Assembly (NCBI GenBank): GCA_027624315.1
Contig: JAQBXX010000008.1
Location: 1 to 45,359 of the forward strand
Direction: 5' to 3'
DNA: 45,359 nt
DNA from: Pseudomonadota bacterium
GTDB lineage: Bacteria; Pseudomonadota; Gammaproteobacteria; SURF-13
Of the stretch, positions 26,352 through 36,016 are shown in pieces. Below the pieces are notes generated by a model. It searched no databases, was not told the DNA's origin, and saw nothing but the letters and a program-made list of their open reading frames with translations. Numbering within the stretch: position 1 is the stretch's first letter; every line of letters begins with the position of its first letter. A program made the translations under genes and the position numbers.

Positions 26352-26630
26352 CCCTGTGTACGGTGCGCCCAGGCGCGCGAGGCGGCGAATCAGGAAATGC
26401 AAAAACTTGTTTCCAGTTGCGGGGTTGATCAAAACCGGGTGTCGCACATTGTGGAGCACGGCTATCCTTCCGCCGGCATTCTGGGAAAGGCGGAACAGAT
26501 CGAGGCGGACCTGATCGTGATGGGCAGGCATGGCCAGTCCGGGTGGGAAGCCGCGTTGTTGGGCAGCGTAACGAAACACGTTATCTACGAGGCCGGCTGC
26601 GACGTCCTGGTGGTCAATGCGGGCAAGTAG
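26352..26630 (+). pseudogene. Universal stress protein, C-terminal fragment
   Basis: The frame encodes the C-terminal half of a UspA-fold protein. The nucleotide-binding signature G-x2-G-x9-G-S is intact in MGRHGQSGWEAALLGSVT, followed by the final strand CDVLVVN. The frame is open back to a stop at 26349, and residues before the first ATG (26397) still look Usp-like (ANQEMQKLV), so the N-terminal half has been lost rather than a short gene being complete. It ends next to a transposase-type palindrome and a truncated helicase gene, part of one rearranged region. Confidence 0.8.
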
Positions 26631-26660
26631 CCAAAAAATCGAAGCGTTGAAGTTTAAAAA

Positions 26661-26681
26661 TAAAGGGTAGCGTCCCCTTTA
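26661..26681. repeat. Short palindrome resembling a REP/RAYT transposon end
   Basis: TAAAGGG-TAGCGTC-CCCTTTA is a perfect 7-bp hairpin. From memory, this AAAGGG-TAGCGT-CCCCTTT type of sequence occurs beside IS200-like (RAYT) transposase genes. It sits exactly between the truncated stress gene and the truncated helicase. No transposase is present. Confidence 0.5.
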
Positions 26682-26688
26682 TCCTGTC

Positions 26689-28323
26689 GTGTACGCGGGG
26701 CAGGCGCACGAAGAGTTTCTTGACGCCGAAGTAACCCCAGCCGACTCTATTACCTACGGAATAAAGTCCGGTACGCGCTACCGTCGCGGCTTCTTTATCG
26801 GGGATGGAACGGGAGTTGGTAAGGGCCGTGAGATCGCCGGTATTATCATTGATAACTTGCGCCGAGGCAGAAAAAGAGCGATATGGGTTTCAGAAAAACA
26901 AGACTTAAGGGCTGACGCGCAGAGGGACTTCAGTGACACGGGTGGAGACAAGCAGTTATTTTTTGGCCTAAACTCTACTCCCGCTGATGCGCTAACAGTC
27001 AAGGGCGGTGACGGTATTTTGTTCACAACTTACTCAACCATTAGAATGGGAGGAGTAGTAGCTGCTGGCCAACATCAAAAAGCATCCGTTTCTCGTGTAG
27101 ATCAAATAGTCAACTGGGCTGGCCCAGACTTTGATGGTGTAATCGCCTTCGACGAGTCTCATAACGCGGGCAACGCTGTATCAATGAGGGGTGCAAGAGG
27201 AGTCTCTGCACCGTCCAAACAAGCTCTGGCTATGGTTGAATTACAGCGTAGGCTCCCCGGAGCTCGTATCGTCTATGTGTCGGCCACTGGCGCTACGACT
27301 GTGGAGAATCTGGCCTACGCCACGCGGCTTGGTTTGTGGGGGCCAAACACGCCATTCGCAAGCGTTAGTAACTTTATTGGAGAGATGACTTCTGGCGGGC
27401 TGGCCGCTATGGAGTTGATAGCCAGAGACATGAAGCAGATGGGCCTGTATATAGCACGCAGCCTATCGTTTGAGGGCGTTACCTATGGAAGGCTTGAGCA
27501 TCAGTTGTCTGATTTGCAGGTAGACATCTACAACCGACTGGCCGATGCGTGGCAAGTTACTCTGCAAAACTTTGACGAGGCTCTGAAGATCACTGGCGCG
27601 ACAGAAGAAGTCAATGATCGGATAGTAACGCGCAACAGTCAGGCCAAGAAAAACGCAAAGGCTGCATACTGGGGGGCGCAACAGAGATTCTTTAATCAGA
27701 TCATTACGTCAATGCAAATGCCGGTTGTTATTGAACAGATGGAGAAAGATATTGCCGATGGCAAGTCCGTGGTGTTGCAGCTTGTAAACACGAACCAAGC
27801 ACAGCAAGAAAGGGCGCTGGAAGCTCGCAAGGAGGCAGGCGAGTCAACCGAGCTTGAAGACCTTGACTTAACTCCAAGAGACCATATTATCGAAATGGTT
27901 ACGAAGTCGTTTCCTGTGATACAAATTGAGGAAGTATATGACGCCAACGGCAACAAAAAATACAAGCCAGTAAAGGATTCGTCAGGCAACTTCGTTAAGA
28001 ACAAAGAAGCTGTCGCTATGCGCGAAAAGCTACTTGCAGACCTGCGTGCTATTACTGTTCCTGACGGGCCTTTGGAGATAATCTTTAATTATTTTGGTGT
28101 TGGTGCAATCTCCGAAATAACCGGTAGAACCCGCAGGGTAGTTCGCAAGGCCGACAAGGACGGGAACATAAAATCCGTCATCGAGCCGAGGGGGCATGGG
28201 TCTGTAAAGTCTGATGCCGACGCCTTTATGGCAGACAAGAGGCAGATTTTGATATTCTCCAATGCTGGCGGAACAGGCTTTTCGTTCCATGCTGATCTGA
28301 CCAAGAAGAACCAGCGCAGGCGC
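26689..28323 (+). pseudogene. Strawberry-notch-type helicase fragment, both ends missing
   Basis: About 545 residues match SBNO-like superfamily 2 helicases carried by phages and integrative elements. The Walker A region is FFIGDGTGVGKGREIAG (near residue 40), followed by ILFTTYST, the DEAH-type box IAFDESHNAGN and VYVSATGATTVENLAYATRLG (motif III). The C-terminal helicase half carries ITGRTRRVVRK and breaks off at LIFSNAGGTGFSFHADLTKKNQ, where intact relatives continue with the arginine-finger motif. The frame is open upstream only to 26671 (PLYPVVYAGQAHEEFL), so the N-terminal region is missing too. Codon and base use differ clearly from the flanks. The last ~40 codons of the open frame read through fetB antisense and are not real. 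Confidence 0.82.
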
Positions 28324-28400
28324 AGCGACAACAGGGCCAGTGCGAGCACCAGCACGGCCGCCAGCGCGAGTGACCATGGGCTCAGGGCAATGACATTCAT
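28314..28400 (-). pseudogene. fetB: FetB-like ABC permease, N-terminal stub
   Basis: The ATG at 28400 overlaps the fetA stop by four bases and starts a hydrophobic segment, LSPWSLALAAVLVLALALLS, like the first helix of YbbM/FetB permeases. After about 29 codons the sequence switches abruptly to antisense of the helicase fragment. The remaining ~230 residues of a normal FetB are absent from the window, so the transporter cannot be complete here. Confidence 0.75.
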
Positions 28401-29044
28401 GCACTCACCATTTTGCCGTCCGCGAGCCTGCAATGGCGCGTGCTGATACGCGCGATCTGTTCCATGTCGTGACTCACCCATAGCACCACAGCGTTGTGCT
28501 GCGCGCGATAGTCGGCGATCAGCGCCTCGACACGACGCACATTCTCCGCATCCAGATTGGCGCTCACCTCATCCAGCAACAACATCTGCGGCTGATGGGT
28601 GAGCATACGCAGCAGCGCGAGGCGCTGGCGTTCGCCGCTCGACAAGCGGCTCACTTGCCACGCCATCACCCCACGCTCAAGCCCCAGCGACTCGACCGGG
28701 GCCGCATCGGCATGCATGAAATGCTCGCCCACCGAGGGATGCCACCAGTGGCTCTCCGCCGGCAGCAGGGCGACGCGCCGGCGCCACTCGTGTGCGCGCA
28801 GGTGCTGGCACTCAACGCCGTCGAGCAGCACCTGCCCTGTATGCGGGTCGAGGTCGGCAATGGCGCGTAGCAGCAAGGTCTTGCCCGCGCCGGACGGGCC
28901 GGAGAGACACACGCATTCGCCCGCGTCGAGACTGAGGCTGACCGGCCCGAGGTTGTGACTGACAAGGTTTTCGACGCGCAGACGCGCGGGCAGGTCGAGC
29001 AAGGTGCTAGCGGGATGGGTTACGGCGTGTTGGGTATCACGCAT
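28397..29044 (-). CDS. fetA: FetA/YbbL-like ABC transporter ATP-binding protein
   Basis: ATPase of a two-gene exporter linked to iron and oxidative stress in E. coli. Walker A is GPSGAGKT, the signature is RLSSGERQRLALLR and Walker B is QMLLLDEVSANLD, followed by the H loop WVSHD. The 215 residues are normal for the family. Its partner permease is cut off after 29 codons by the helicase scar, so the ATPase is orphaned unless a second permease exists elsewhere. It diverges from the CDGSH gene. Confidence 0.88.
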   Translation of the reverse strand: MRDTQHAVTHPASTLLDLPARLRVENLVSHNLGPVSLSLDAGECVCLSGPSGAGKTLLLRAIADLDPHTGQVLLDGVECQHLRAHEWRRRVALLPAESHWWHPSVGEHFMHADAAPVESLGLERGVMAWQVSRLSSGERQRLALLRMLTHQPQMLLLDEVSANLDAENVRRVEALIADYRAQHNAVVLWVSHDMEQIARISTRHCRLADGKMVSA

Positions 29045-29128
29045 GCAATGCTCGAGATATCTAAGGGTGGTGCTGCGCTATAATCAGTGAGCCGTATTCC
29101 CGCGTGTGTGCTCAAACTGGAGGATAGT

Positions 29129-29365
29129 ATGACAGAGGCCGTGATTGCGCAAAAATTCCCCTACCTGCTGGAGCTGGAACCCGGCCAATATTGGTGGTGT
29201 GCCTGTGGCCGCTCGGCCAAGCAGCCGTTTTGCGACGGCTCGCACAAGGGCACCGATTTCACGCCGGTGGCCTTCAGTCTCACGGAAAAAACCGAGGTGG
29301 CGCTGTGCGGCTGCAAGCGCGCGCTGACACCGCCCTACTGCGACGGCCAGCACAAGAAGATATAA
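29129..29365 (+). CDS. CDGSH iron-sulfur domain protein (two motifs)
   Basis: Small [2Fe-2S] protein with two CDGSH-type motifs: CACGRSAKQPFCDGSH and CGCKRALTPPYCDGQH. Each supplies three Cys and one His, so two clusters are likely. The start is the ATG at 29129 with a GGAGG site seven bases upstream, giving 78 residues; the longer frame from 29087 is not supported. It diverges from fetA and converges on pnp. The cellular role is unknown; redox or iron handling is inferred from the fold. Confidence 0.9.
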   Translation: MTEAVIAQKFPYLLELEPGQYWWCACGRSAKQPFCDGSHKGTDFTPVAFSLTEKTEVALCGCKRALTPPYCDGQHKKI

Positions 29366-29378
29366 GCAAAAGATGGAA

Positions 29379-29400
29379 CCGGGCCCTATGGAGGACCCGG
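29379..29400. terminator. Hairpin between the CDGSH gene and pnp
   Basis: CCGGGCCCT and AGGACCCGG pair over nine positions with one mismatch around a four-base loop. It lies between convergent genes, so it may end both transcripts. There is no T run. Confidence 0.5.
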
Positions 29401-29406
29401 GATAGA

Positions 29407-31488
29407 TCAATCGGTCAGTACGGCCTTGATGCTGAGACGGATGCGGCCCTGCTTGTCGACCTCAAGCACCTTGACGCGCACCACTTCGCCTTCCGTCAGC
29501 TTGTCGCTTACGTTCTCGACGCGCTCTTCGGAAATCTGCGAGATGTGCACCAGACCATCGCGGCCCGGCAGGATGGTGACGAACGCGCCGAAGTCCATCA
29601 GTTTGGCCACGCGCCCTTCGTAGATGCGTCCGACTTCAACGTCGGCGGTGATCTCTTCCACGCGGCGGCGTGCTTCCAGCCCGGCGGCCTTGTCCACCGA
29701 GGCGATCTTCACGGTGCCGTCGTCGACGATGTCGATGGTGGCGCCGGTCTCTTCGGTGATGGCGCGAATGGTGGCGCCGCCCTTGCCGATCACGTCGCGT
29801 ATCTTGTCCGGATGTATCTTGAAGCTGATGATGCGCGGCGCGTAATCGGACATCTGGCCGCGCGGCTCGGAGAGCACCTGGTTCATGATACCGAGAATGT
29901 GCAGACGGCCTTCCTTCGCCTGTGCCAGCGCCGCCTCCATGATCTCGCGCGTGATGCCGTCGATCTTGATGTCCATCTGCAACGCGGTCACACCCTTTGC
30001 GCTGCCCGCCACCTTGAAGTCCATGTCACCCAGATGATCTTCGTCACCCAGGATGTCGGACAGCACCGCGAAACTGTCGCCTTCCTTGATCAGGCCCATG
30101 GCGATACCCGCGACCGGCGCCTTGATCGGCACGCCGGCGTCCATCAACGCCAGACTGCTGCCACACACGCTCGCCATCGAGCTCGATCCGTTCGACTCGG
30201 TGATCTCGGACACGACACGGATCACGTAGGGGAATTCGTCCATATTCGGCATCACCGCAGCGACGCCACGCTTGGCGAGACGTCCATGACCGATCTCGCG
30301 GCGCTTGGGGCTGCCCACCATGCCGGTCTCGCCGGTGCAGGAGGGCGGGAAATTGTAGTGCAGCATGAACGGCTCTTTGCGCCCACCCTCAATGGCGTCG
30401 ATGAGCTGCGCGTCGCGCCCGGTGCCGAGCGTGGCCACCACCAGCGCCTGCGTCTCGCCGCGCGTGAACAGCGCGGACCCGTGGGTGCGCGGCAACACGC
30501 CGGTGCGCACCGTGATCGGGCGTATGCTGCGTGTGTCACGACCGTCGATGCGCGGCTCGCCCTTGAGGATGCGTCCACGCACGACCTTCTTCTCCAATGA
30601 TTCAATAGCGTGCTTGACGGCCTCTGCCGCGCCCGACCCTTCCGGGGCCAGCTTGGCAAGAACCGTGCTGCGAATCTCCGCCAGACGTTGCTGACGCGCC
30701 TGCTTCTCGCGCAGTTGATAGGCCTCGTTGATGGCACTCTCGCCTGCTGCGGCTACCGCGGCCAGCAGCTCGGCATCCTTGCTGGTGGGCTGCCAGCTCC
30801 ACGCGGGCTGTGCCGCAGCGGCGGCCAGTTCGCGGATCGCCTTGATGGCGATCTGCATCTGTTCATGGCCGAACATCACCGCGCCCAGCATCACCTCTTC
30901 TGTCAGTTCGTGCGCGTCTGACTCCACCATCAGCACGGCCTTTTCGGTGCCCGCCACTACGAGATCGAGCGCCGAATCCTGCAACTGGGTACGGGTGGGG
31001 TTGAGTAAATATTTTCCGTCGCGATAACCGACGCGCGCGGCACCGATGGGGCCGCTGAACGGGATACCGGAAAGCGCCACCGCCGCTGAGGCACCGAGCA
31101 AGGCCGGAATATCGGAATCGATGTCGGGATCGATCGACACCACGGTGGCGATCACCTGTACTTCATTGAGAAAACCCTTGGGAAACAGCGGGCGCAACGG
31201 CCGGTCGATCAGGCGCGAGGTGAGGGTTTCCTTTTCGCTCGGGCGCCCTTCGCGCTTGAAAAAACCGCCGGGTATTTTGCCGGCGGCGTAGGTACGTTCC
31301 TGGTAGTTGACGGTGAGCGGGAAGAAGTCGCGCCCTTCCTTCACTTCCTTGAGGCCGACGGCGGTCACCATCACCACGGTGTCGCCCATACTGATCATGA
31401 CGGCGCCGGAGGCCTGGCGCGCGATCTCGCCGGTTTCGATGGTGACCGCATGGTCATCGTACTGAAAGGTCTTTTTAATGGAGGGCAC
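29407..31488 (-). CDS. pnp: Polyribonucleotide nucleotidyltransferase
   Basis: 3'-5' phosphorolytic exoribonuclease (PNPase), part of RNA decay and the degradosome. Two RNase PH domains fill about residues 1-545, with [21 protein letters not shown] in the first and the second ending near the [11 protein letters not shown] segment. A KH domain ([18 protein letters not shown], about 560-580) and a C-terminal S1 domain ([18 protein letters not shown]) follow. The 693 residues are normal. It follows rpsO, as in most bacteria, with a stem-loop between them. Confidence 0.97.
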   Translation of the reverse strand: MPSIKKTFQYDDHAVTIETGEIARQASGAVMISMGDTVVMVTAVGLKEVKEGRDFFPLTVNYQERTYAAGKIPGGFFKREGRPSEKETLTSRLIDRPLRPLFPKGFLNEVQVIATVVSIDPDIDSDIPALLGASAAVALSGIPFSGPIGAARVGYRDGKYLLNPTRTQLQDSALDLVVAGTEKAVLMVESDAHELTEEVMLGAVMFGHEQMQIAIKAIRELAAAAAQPAWSWQPTSKDAELLAAVAAAGESAINEAYQLREKQARQQRLAEIRSTVLAKLAPEGSGAAEAVKHAIESLEKKVVRGRILKGEPRIDGRDTRSIRPITVRTGVLPRTHGSALFTRGETQALVVATLGTGRDAQLIDAIEGGRKEPFMLHYNFPPSCTGETGMVGSPKRREIGHGRLAKRGVAAVMPNMDEFPYVIRVVSEITESNGSSSMASVCGSSLALMDAGVPIKAPVAGIAMGLIKEGDSFAVLSDILGDEDHLGDMDFKVAGSAKGVTALQMDIKIDGITREIMEAALAQAKEGRLHILGIMNQVLSEPRGQMSDYAPRIISFKIHPDKIRDVIGKGGATIRAITEETGATIDIVDDGTVKIASVDKAAGLEARRRVEEITADVEVGRIYEGRVAKLMDFGAFVTILPGRDGLVHISQISEERVENVSDKLTEGEVVRVKVLEVDKQGRIRLSIKAVLTD

Positions 31489-31539
31489 GATGGATTCCTT
31501 CGGCGATGGACGGCAAGTCAGGCGGGGGACGGTAACGCA

Positions 31540-31569
31540 GGTCTGCGGTTTGTGTTATTTACGCAGACC
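31540..31569 (-). promoter_or_regulatory. rpsO-pnp intercistronic hairpin
   Basis: GGTCTGCG and CGCAGACC form a perfect 8-bp stem that encloses the rpsO stop codon (31555-31557) in its loop. In E. coli the rpsO-pnp spacer carries a terminator and RNase processing sites; this stem could play a similar part, but no T run follows. Confidence 0.55.
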
Positions 31570-31824
31570 CAGTCGTTGAATAAGTTTGCGGTAACTCTCC
31601 ACATTCTTCTTTTTGAGGTAATCGAGCAGCTTGCGCCGCTGGCTCACCATACGCAGCAAACCCTGGCGCGAGTGGTGGTCGTGGACGTGGGCCTTGAAAT
31701 GACCGGACAACTGGTCAATGTGCGTGGACAGCAACGCGACCTGCACCTCAGGCGAACCGGTGTCGGTGGCGGAACGCTGGTAGTCCTTTACGACCTTGCT
31801 CTTTACTTCAACATTGAGCGGCAT
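31555..31824 (-). CDS. rpsO: 30S ribosomal protein uS15
   Basis: Primary 16S rRNA-binding protein of the small subunit platform. The 89 residues contain the signature [20 protein letters not shown] and the C-terminal helix [10 protein letters not shown]-type segment ([16 protein letters not shown]). Length and position between truB and pnp are canonical. Its end lies within the intercistronic stem-loop at 31540-31569. Confidence 0.98.
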   Translation of the reverse strand: MPLNVEVKSKVVKDYQRSATDTGSPEVQVALLSTHIDQLSGHFKAHVHDHHSRQGLLRMVSQRRKLLDYLKKKNVESYRKLIQRLGLRK

Positions 31825-31887
31825 GCTCGACTCCTGATAGGTCTATCTTTAATCAAATGAGAGCTGACTATTCTAAGAGAACCAGAG

Positions 31888-31998
31888 AAAAGAGGCAAGT
31901 GAAAAGAGAAAAGAAACCGTTTAAAAACAGATACAAAAAGAAAGCCGCCTTGCGCGCTATTTTTTAACTTTTCTCTTGCCTCTTTGCTCTTGTATCTG
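31888..31998. repeat. A/G-rich inverted repeat, family 2, copy 1
   Basis: The 18-base arm AAAGAGGCAAGTGAAAAG (31888-31905) pairs with CTTTTCTCTTGCCTCTTT (31968-31985) with one mismatch. A second pair, CAGATACAA (31928-31936) and TTGTATCTG (31990-31998), is interleaved with the first, so the two stems cannot both form as simple nested hairpins. The truB stop codon and its last ~10 codons lie in the element. Related copies are at 35917-36016 and 37537-37606. Confidence 0.85.
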
Positions 31999-32932
31999 TA
32001 GTAATGAGGCGGCGCGGGGCAACCCGGCCATCATCCAGCATTTCACCCATACCGATAAAATGGTCATCGGCCCCGTAGAGCGAGACCCAGCCCGCCGCCG
32101 GCGCCTGCGGCACAAACACCGCCTGGCCGCGTTGCAGGTGCCAGGCCGTGTCATCCGACAGTCGCACCTGGGGCCAGCCTTCCAGCGCGCTCTGCATCGG
32201 CAGCAGCAAGGCGTCGAGCTGCGCCGGGTCATGCAGCGCCTGCAAGGACTCCAGCGTGACCGCGTGGGCGACGGTGAAATCGCCAAACCCGGTGCGGCGC
32301 AAGGCGGTGACATGGGCCCCGCAGCCGAGGCGCGCGCCGATATCCTCCACCAGGGTACGGATATAGGTGCCTTTGGAGCACGCAACCTCCAGCGCCAGCT
32401 CATCAGCGGCGTAGTGCAGCAGGTGCAGTTCGTGAATGGTTATGGTGCGCGGCGCGCGCTCCACCGACAGGCCGCGCCGGGCGAGCTTGTAGAGCGGCTG
32501 GCCCTGGTGCTTGAGCGCAGAGTGCATGGGCGGCACCTGCTGCTGCTCGCCCAGAAAACCCTCCAGTACGCGCACCAGCTCTGCCGCGGCATATGTGCCG
32601 GCCGGACGCACCTCGCGCACCTCGCCTTCCGCATCGCCGGTGGTGGTGGTGATACCGAGCTTGCAGCGCACTTCATAACGCTTGCCGGTGTTGAGCAGAA
32701 ACCCAGCGACCTTGGTCGCCTCGCCGAAACACAGCGGCAACAGACCGCTGGCCAGCGGATCGAGGCTGCCGCAGTGCCCGGCCTTGCGCGCCTGATAGAG
32801 GCGCTTGGCGATTTGCAGCGCCGCGTTGGAGGTGATGCCGGAGGGTTTATCGAGCAGCAGAATACCGTGCACGTCGCGGCCTACGGCGCTGTAATTGGCG
32901 GCGCGCCGCACCGGCTGCTCAGGGCTTGTCAT
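31964..32932 (-). CDS. truB: tRNA pseudouridine(55) synthase
   Basis: Forms pseudouridine 55 in the T loop of tRNAs. The catalytic Asp lies in HCGSLDPLASGLLPLC, preceded by LLLDKPSGITSNAAL. The remaining motifs (KRYEVRCKLG, SKGTYIRTLVEDIG) are intact. I chose the ATG at 32932 (322 residues); a GTG at 32950 would add six residues, and either start overlaps the end of rbfA. The tail (TDTRAKRQEKS) and the TAA stop are coded by the repeat at 31888-31998, so the native C-terminus has been replaced or extended by repeat DNA. Confidence 0.95.
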   Translation of the reverse strand: MTSPEQPVRRAANYSAVGRDVHGILLLDKPSGITSNAALQIAKRLYQARKAGHCGSLDPLASGLLPLCFGEATKVAGFLLNTGKRYEVRCKLGITTTTGDAEGEVREVRPAGTYAAAELVRVLEGFLGEQQQVPPMHSALKHQGQPLYKLARRGLSVERAPRTITIHELHLLHYAADELALEVACSKGTYIRTLVEDIGARLGCGAHVTALRRTGFGDFTVAHAVTLESLQALHDPAQLDALLLPMQSALEGWPQVRLSDDTAWHLQRGQAVFVPQAPAAGWVSLYGADDHFIGMGEMLDDGRVAPRRLITTDTRAKRQEKS

Positions 32933-33311
32933 GCCGTTTGATGTGGTCACGGTCGGTGGCCACTGCGGCGTCGATCAACGCGGTCAGGCGCGCGCCGCGC
33001 ACGACGCTCTCGTCATGCACAAAACGCAGTTGCGGCACAATGCGCAGGCGCAGGCGCTTGGCCAGCGCACGGCGCAAAAAACCTGCTGCGTTGTTCAGCC
33101 CTTGCAAGCTCTTGTGAAGATCGTTGCCCTCACTCACCTGGGCATCCAGCAGGGTGATGAATATCTTGGCGTGCACCAGATCGCGCGAGATTTCGACCCG
33201 GGAAACCGTCACCATGCCGATGCGCGGATCCTGCAACTCGCCCTGGATCAGGGCGGCGATGTCGCGCCTGATCTCTTCGGCAATGCGTAGGGTGCGGCTG
33301 TATTCTTTCAT
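32919..33311 (-). CDS. rbfA: 30S ribosome-binding factor A
   Basis: Assembly factor for the small ribosomal subunit, needed for 16S 5' end processing and cold adaptation. The 130 residues begin with the RTLRIAEEIRRDIAALIQ helix and contain the KH-like core IGMVTVSRVEISRDLVHAKI and the LRIVPQLRFVHDES segment, all typical. It overlaps truB at its end. A family-1 inverted repeat separates it from infB. Confidence 0.95.
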   Translation of the reverse strand: MKEYSRTLRIAEEIRRDIAALIQGELQDPRIGMVTVSRVEISRDLVHAKIFITLLDAQVSEGNDLHKSLQGLNNAAGFLRRALAKRLRLRIVPQLRFVHDESVVRGARLTALIDAAVATDRDHIKRHDKP

Positions 33312-33318
33312 ATTAAGA

Positions 33319-33404
33319 CAGTGGCGAGTGGCTAGTAGCGAGTGACTAGGTAAGTAAAATTAAAATTCATCTTGTTTTTCCTAGCTACTCGCCACTCGCC
33401 ACTA
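33319..33404. repeat. Long inverted repeat, family 1, copy 2
   Basis: The left arm (33319-33342) starts with the same 24 bases as copy 1 at 11137-11160. The right arm (33381-33404) pairs with it except at a few positions (CTAGCTACTCGCCACTCGCC). The loop is A+T-rich and differs from copy 1. It fills the infB-rbfA junction, five bases short of the infB stop. Confidence 0.88.
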
Positions 33405-33408
33405 ATGA

Positions 33409-35898
33409 CTAGAGTTTACGAGTTACCTGCACGCGCTCAAATACTTCGATTTGATCGCCGGGTTTGACGTCGTTGTAGTTCTTGACGCCGATGCCGCATT
33501 CGGTGCCCGAGCGCACTTCGTTCACGTCGTCCTTGAAGCGGCGCAGTGACTCGAGTTCGCCCTGGTAGATCACCACGTTGTTGCGCAGCACACGGATGGG
33601 ATTGTTGCGCCGCACCACACCTTCCGTCACGATGCAGCCCGCGATCGCACCCAGCTTGGATGACTTGAAGACATCGCGCACCTCGGCCAGACCGACAATC
33701 TGATCCTGGAATTCCGGCGCCAGCATACCGGTCATCGCGGCGCGCACGTCGTCGATCACGTTATAGATCACGCTGTAGTAGCGCAGGTCCACGCCGTGCT
33801 CGGACACCAGCCGCCGCGCAGTGGTGTCCGCGCGCGTGTTGAAGCCGACCAGCAGGGCGCGCGAAGCCATGGCGAGGGTGACATCCGATTCGTTGATGCC
33901 GCCCACGCCGCTGGAGAGAATCCTCACCCGCACCTCGTCCGTGGACAGCTTCTTCAGCGACTCCGCAAGCGCCTCGGCGGAACCCTGCACGTCGGCCTTG
34001 ATGATGATAGTGAGCGTGCTGACCTTACCTTCTTCCAGTTGAGTAAAGACGTTCTCCGGCGTAACCACGCGCTCGCGCGCGAGCTTTACATCGCGGAACT
34101 TACCTTGCCGGAACAGTGCGATCTCGCGCGCCTTGCGCTCATCCTTCACCACCAGCACGTCGTCGCCCGCGTTGGGCGTGCCGGACAGTCCCAGCACCAC
34201 CACCGGCACCGACGGCCCGGCCTCGCCCACCTGCGCGCCGTTTTCGTCCAGCAGCGCGCGCACACGTCCGTATTCGGAACCGGCGAGCAGCATGTCGCCC
34301 TTGCGCAGCACGCCGTTCTGCACCAGCACCGTGGCGACCGGCCCGCGGCCCTTGTCCAGGCTTGACTCCACCACCACGCCGGAGGCCGGAACGTCGCGGT
34401 GCGCCATAAGCTCGAGCACCTCGGCCTGTACCAGAATGGAATCGAGCAGGGCATCGACACCTGCGCCGGTCTTGGCCGAGACGCTGGCGAACATCGTATC
34501 GCCGCCCCAGTCTTCCGGGATGACCTCGTGCTTGACGAGTTCCTGCCGCACGCGCTCCGCGTCAGCCTCGGGCTTGTCGATCTTGTTCACCGCCACCACG
34601 ATGGGCACGGAGGCTGCCTTGGCATGCTGGATGGCTTCAATGGTCTGCGGCATGACGCCGTCGTCAGCGGCCACCACCAGCACCACGATATCGGTGAGCC
34701 TGGCGCCGCGCGCGCGCATCGCGGTGAAGGCCGCGTGGCCGGGCGTGTCGAGAAAGGTGATCATGCCCTTCGGCGTTTCCACATGGTAGGCGCCGATGTG
34801 CTGCGTGATACCGCCCGCCTCACCCTTCGCCACCTTGGTGGCGCGGATGTAATCGAGCAGCGAGGTCTTGCCGTGATCCACGTGGCCCATGATGGTCACC
34901 ACCGGCGCGCGTGCGAACTTCTCACCCGCCTGTTCTTCCTGACCCAGCGCCGCCTCAAGTTCATTCTCTTCCAGCAGCTTGGGGACGTGACCCATTTCCT
35001 CGACCACAATCGCGGCAGTTGCCTGATCGATGACCTGGTTGATGGTGGCCATGCTGCCGAGCTTCATCATCACCTTGATGACCTCGGCGGCCTTCACCGA
35101 CATGCGTTGCGCGAGTTCCGCCACCGTGATGGTCTCCGGGATACCCACTTCATGCACGATAGGTACAGTGGGGCGCGCGAAGCCGTGCTTGGGCGCACCG
35201 CTCACCACTACGCCGCTGGCACGGTGTTTTTTCTTGCGTCGACCGGTGAGATCGGCGGCGATGTGCAATTCTTCGCGGCCATACTTGGTGCCGCCTTCAC
35301 GCGCGCCGCGCCACTTGGGCTTCTTCTCAACCTTCTCAGGCGCGACCGGCTTGGCGGGTGTCGCCGCGGTGGCGACAGGGGCAACGGCGCCCTTGATGGC
35401 GGTCTCCTGCGCGGCCTTGTGCTTGGCCTCCGCCTGCAGCCGGGCGTCTTCTGCGAGACGCGCGGTGACCTGCGCCTCGGTCTTCAGCTTTTCCTCAACC
35501 TTCTGCTGCTCCGCCTGTTCGACGGCACGCTGCACCGCCTCTTCCGCCGCCACGCGCTCGGCGTCTTCGCTTTCGATCACACTGCGCTTGACGTAGGTGC
35601 GCTTCTTGCGCACTTCGACGCTGACCGTCTTGACCTTGCCCTGCGCGCCCGTATGCTTGAGCGCACTCACCGTCTTGCGCTTCAGGGTAATCTTGCGCGG
35701 CTCGGCGGCGCCGGCGTCCGGCTCCTCGCCCGCGCCGTGACTGCGCCTCAAATAGGCGAGCAACTGCACCTTTTCGCTGTCGTTGATGGTGTCGTCGGCG
35801 CCCTTCTCCGCGAAACCCGCCTCGCCCAACTGCACGAGCAGGCGGTCGACGGAGATGCCCACCACATCAGCAAACTGTTTTACGGTAACGTCAGACAT
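33409..35898 (-). CDS. infB: Translation initiation factor IF-2
   Basis: GTPase that brings initiator tRNA to the ribosome and promotes subunit joining. The N-terminal IF2_N domain (about 1-55, [18 protein letters not shown]) is followed by a long charged, Ala/Glu/Lys-rich linker. The G domain has GHVDHGKT near 337-344, then [23 protein letters not shown] and the C-terminal domains. At 829 residues it is normal for gammaproteobacteria. The gene order nusA-infB-rbfA is canonical, but both flanks carry inverted repeats. Confidence 0.97.
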   Translation of the reverse strand: MSDVTVKQFADVVGISVDRLLVQLGEAGFAEKGADDTINDSEKVQLLAYLRRSHGAGEEPDAGAAEPRKITLKRKTVSALKHTGAQGKVKTVSVEVRKKRTYVKRSVIESEDAERVAAEEAVQRAVEQAEQQKVEEKLKTEAQVTARLAEDARLQAEAKHKAAQETAIKGAVAPVATAATPAKPVAPEKVEKKPKWRGAREGGTKYGREELHIAADLTGRRKKKHRASGVVVSGAPKHGFARPTVPIVHEVGIPETITVAELAQRMSVKAAEVIKVMMKLGSMATINQVIDQATAAIVVEEMGHVPKLLEENELEAALGQEEQAGEKFARAPVVTIMGHVDHGKTSLLDYIRATKVAKGEAGGITQHIGAYHVETPKGMITFLDTPGHAAFTAMRARGARLTDIVVLVVAADDGVMPQTIEAIQHAKAASVPIVVAVNKIDKPEADAERVRQELVKHEVIPEDWGGDTMFASVSAKTGAGVDALLDSILVQAEVLELMAHRDVPASGVVVESSLDKGRGPVATVLVQNGVLRKGDMLLAGSEYGRVRALLDENGAQVGEAGPSVPVVVLGLSGTPNAGDDVLVVKDERKAREIALFRQGKFRDVKLARERVVTPENVFTQLEEGKVSTLTIIIKADVQGSAEALAESLKKLSTDEVRVRILSSGVGGINESDVTLAMASRALLVGFNTRADTTARRLVSEHGVDLRYYSVIYNVIDDVRAAMTGMLAPEFQDQIVGLAEVRDVFKSSKLGAIAGCIVTEGVVRRNNPIRVLRNNVVIYQGELESLRRFKDDVNEVRSGTECGIGVKNYNDVKPGDQIEVFERVQVTRKL

Positions 35899-35916
35899 TT
35901 ACGTTCTCATTAGAAA

Positions 35917-36016
35917 ACAGATACAAGAGAAAAGAGGCAAGAGAAAAGTTAAAAAACAGGGCGCTCAAGATAGCCTCTATTCTCTAATTTTCTTTTCTCT
36001 TTTCTCTTGCCTCTTT
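35917..36016. repeat. A/G-rich inverted repeat, family 2, copy 2
   Basis: It begins ACAGATACAAGAGAAAAG and then AAAGAGGCAAGAGAAAAG (35931-35948), which pairs with the T/C-rich arm at 35999-36016. The first ~40 bases match copy 1 read on the minus strand, including the AAAGTTAAAAAA run. The nusA TAA stop (36015-36017) sits at the tip of the right arm. Confidence 0.86.

Noticed and set aside
28324-28446. C-terminal extension of the helicase frame
   Set aside because: The last ~40 codons are antisense of the fetB and fetA starts and are Ser/Ala-rich noise, not helicase sequence.
29191-30600. 469-codon frame on the plus strand
   Set aside because: It is antisense to pnp, and its start lies out of frame inside the CDGSH gene.
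34399-35913. 504-codon frame on the plus strand
   Set aside because: It is antisense to infB; the Leu/Arg/His-rich repeats mirror the charged infB linker.
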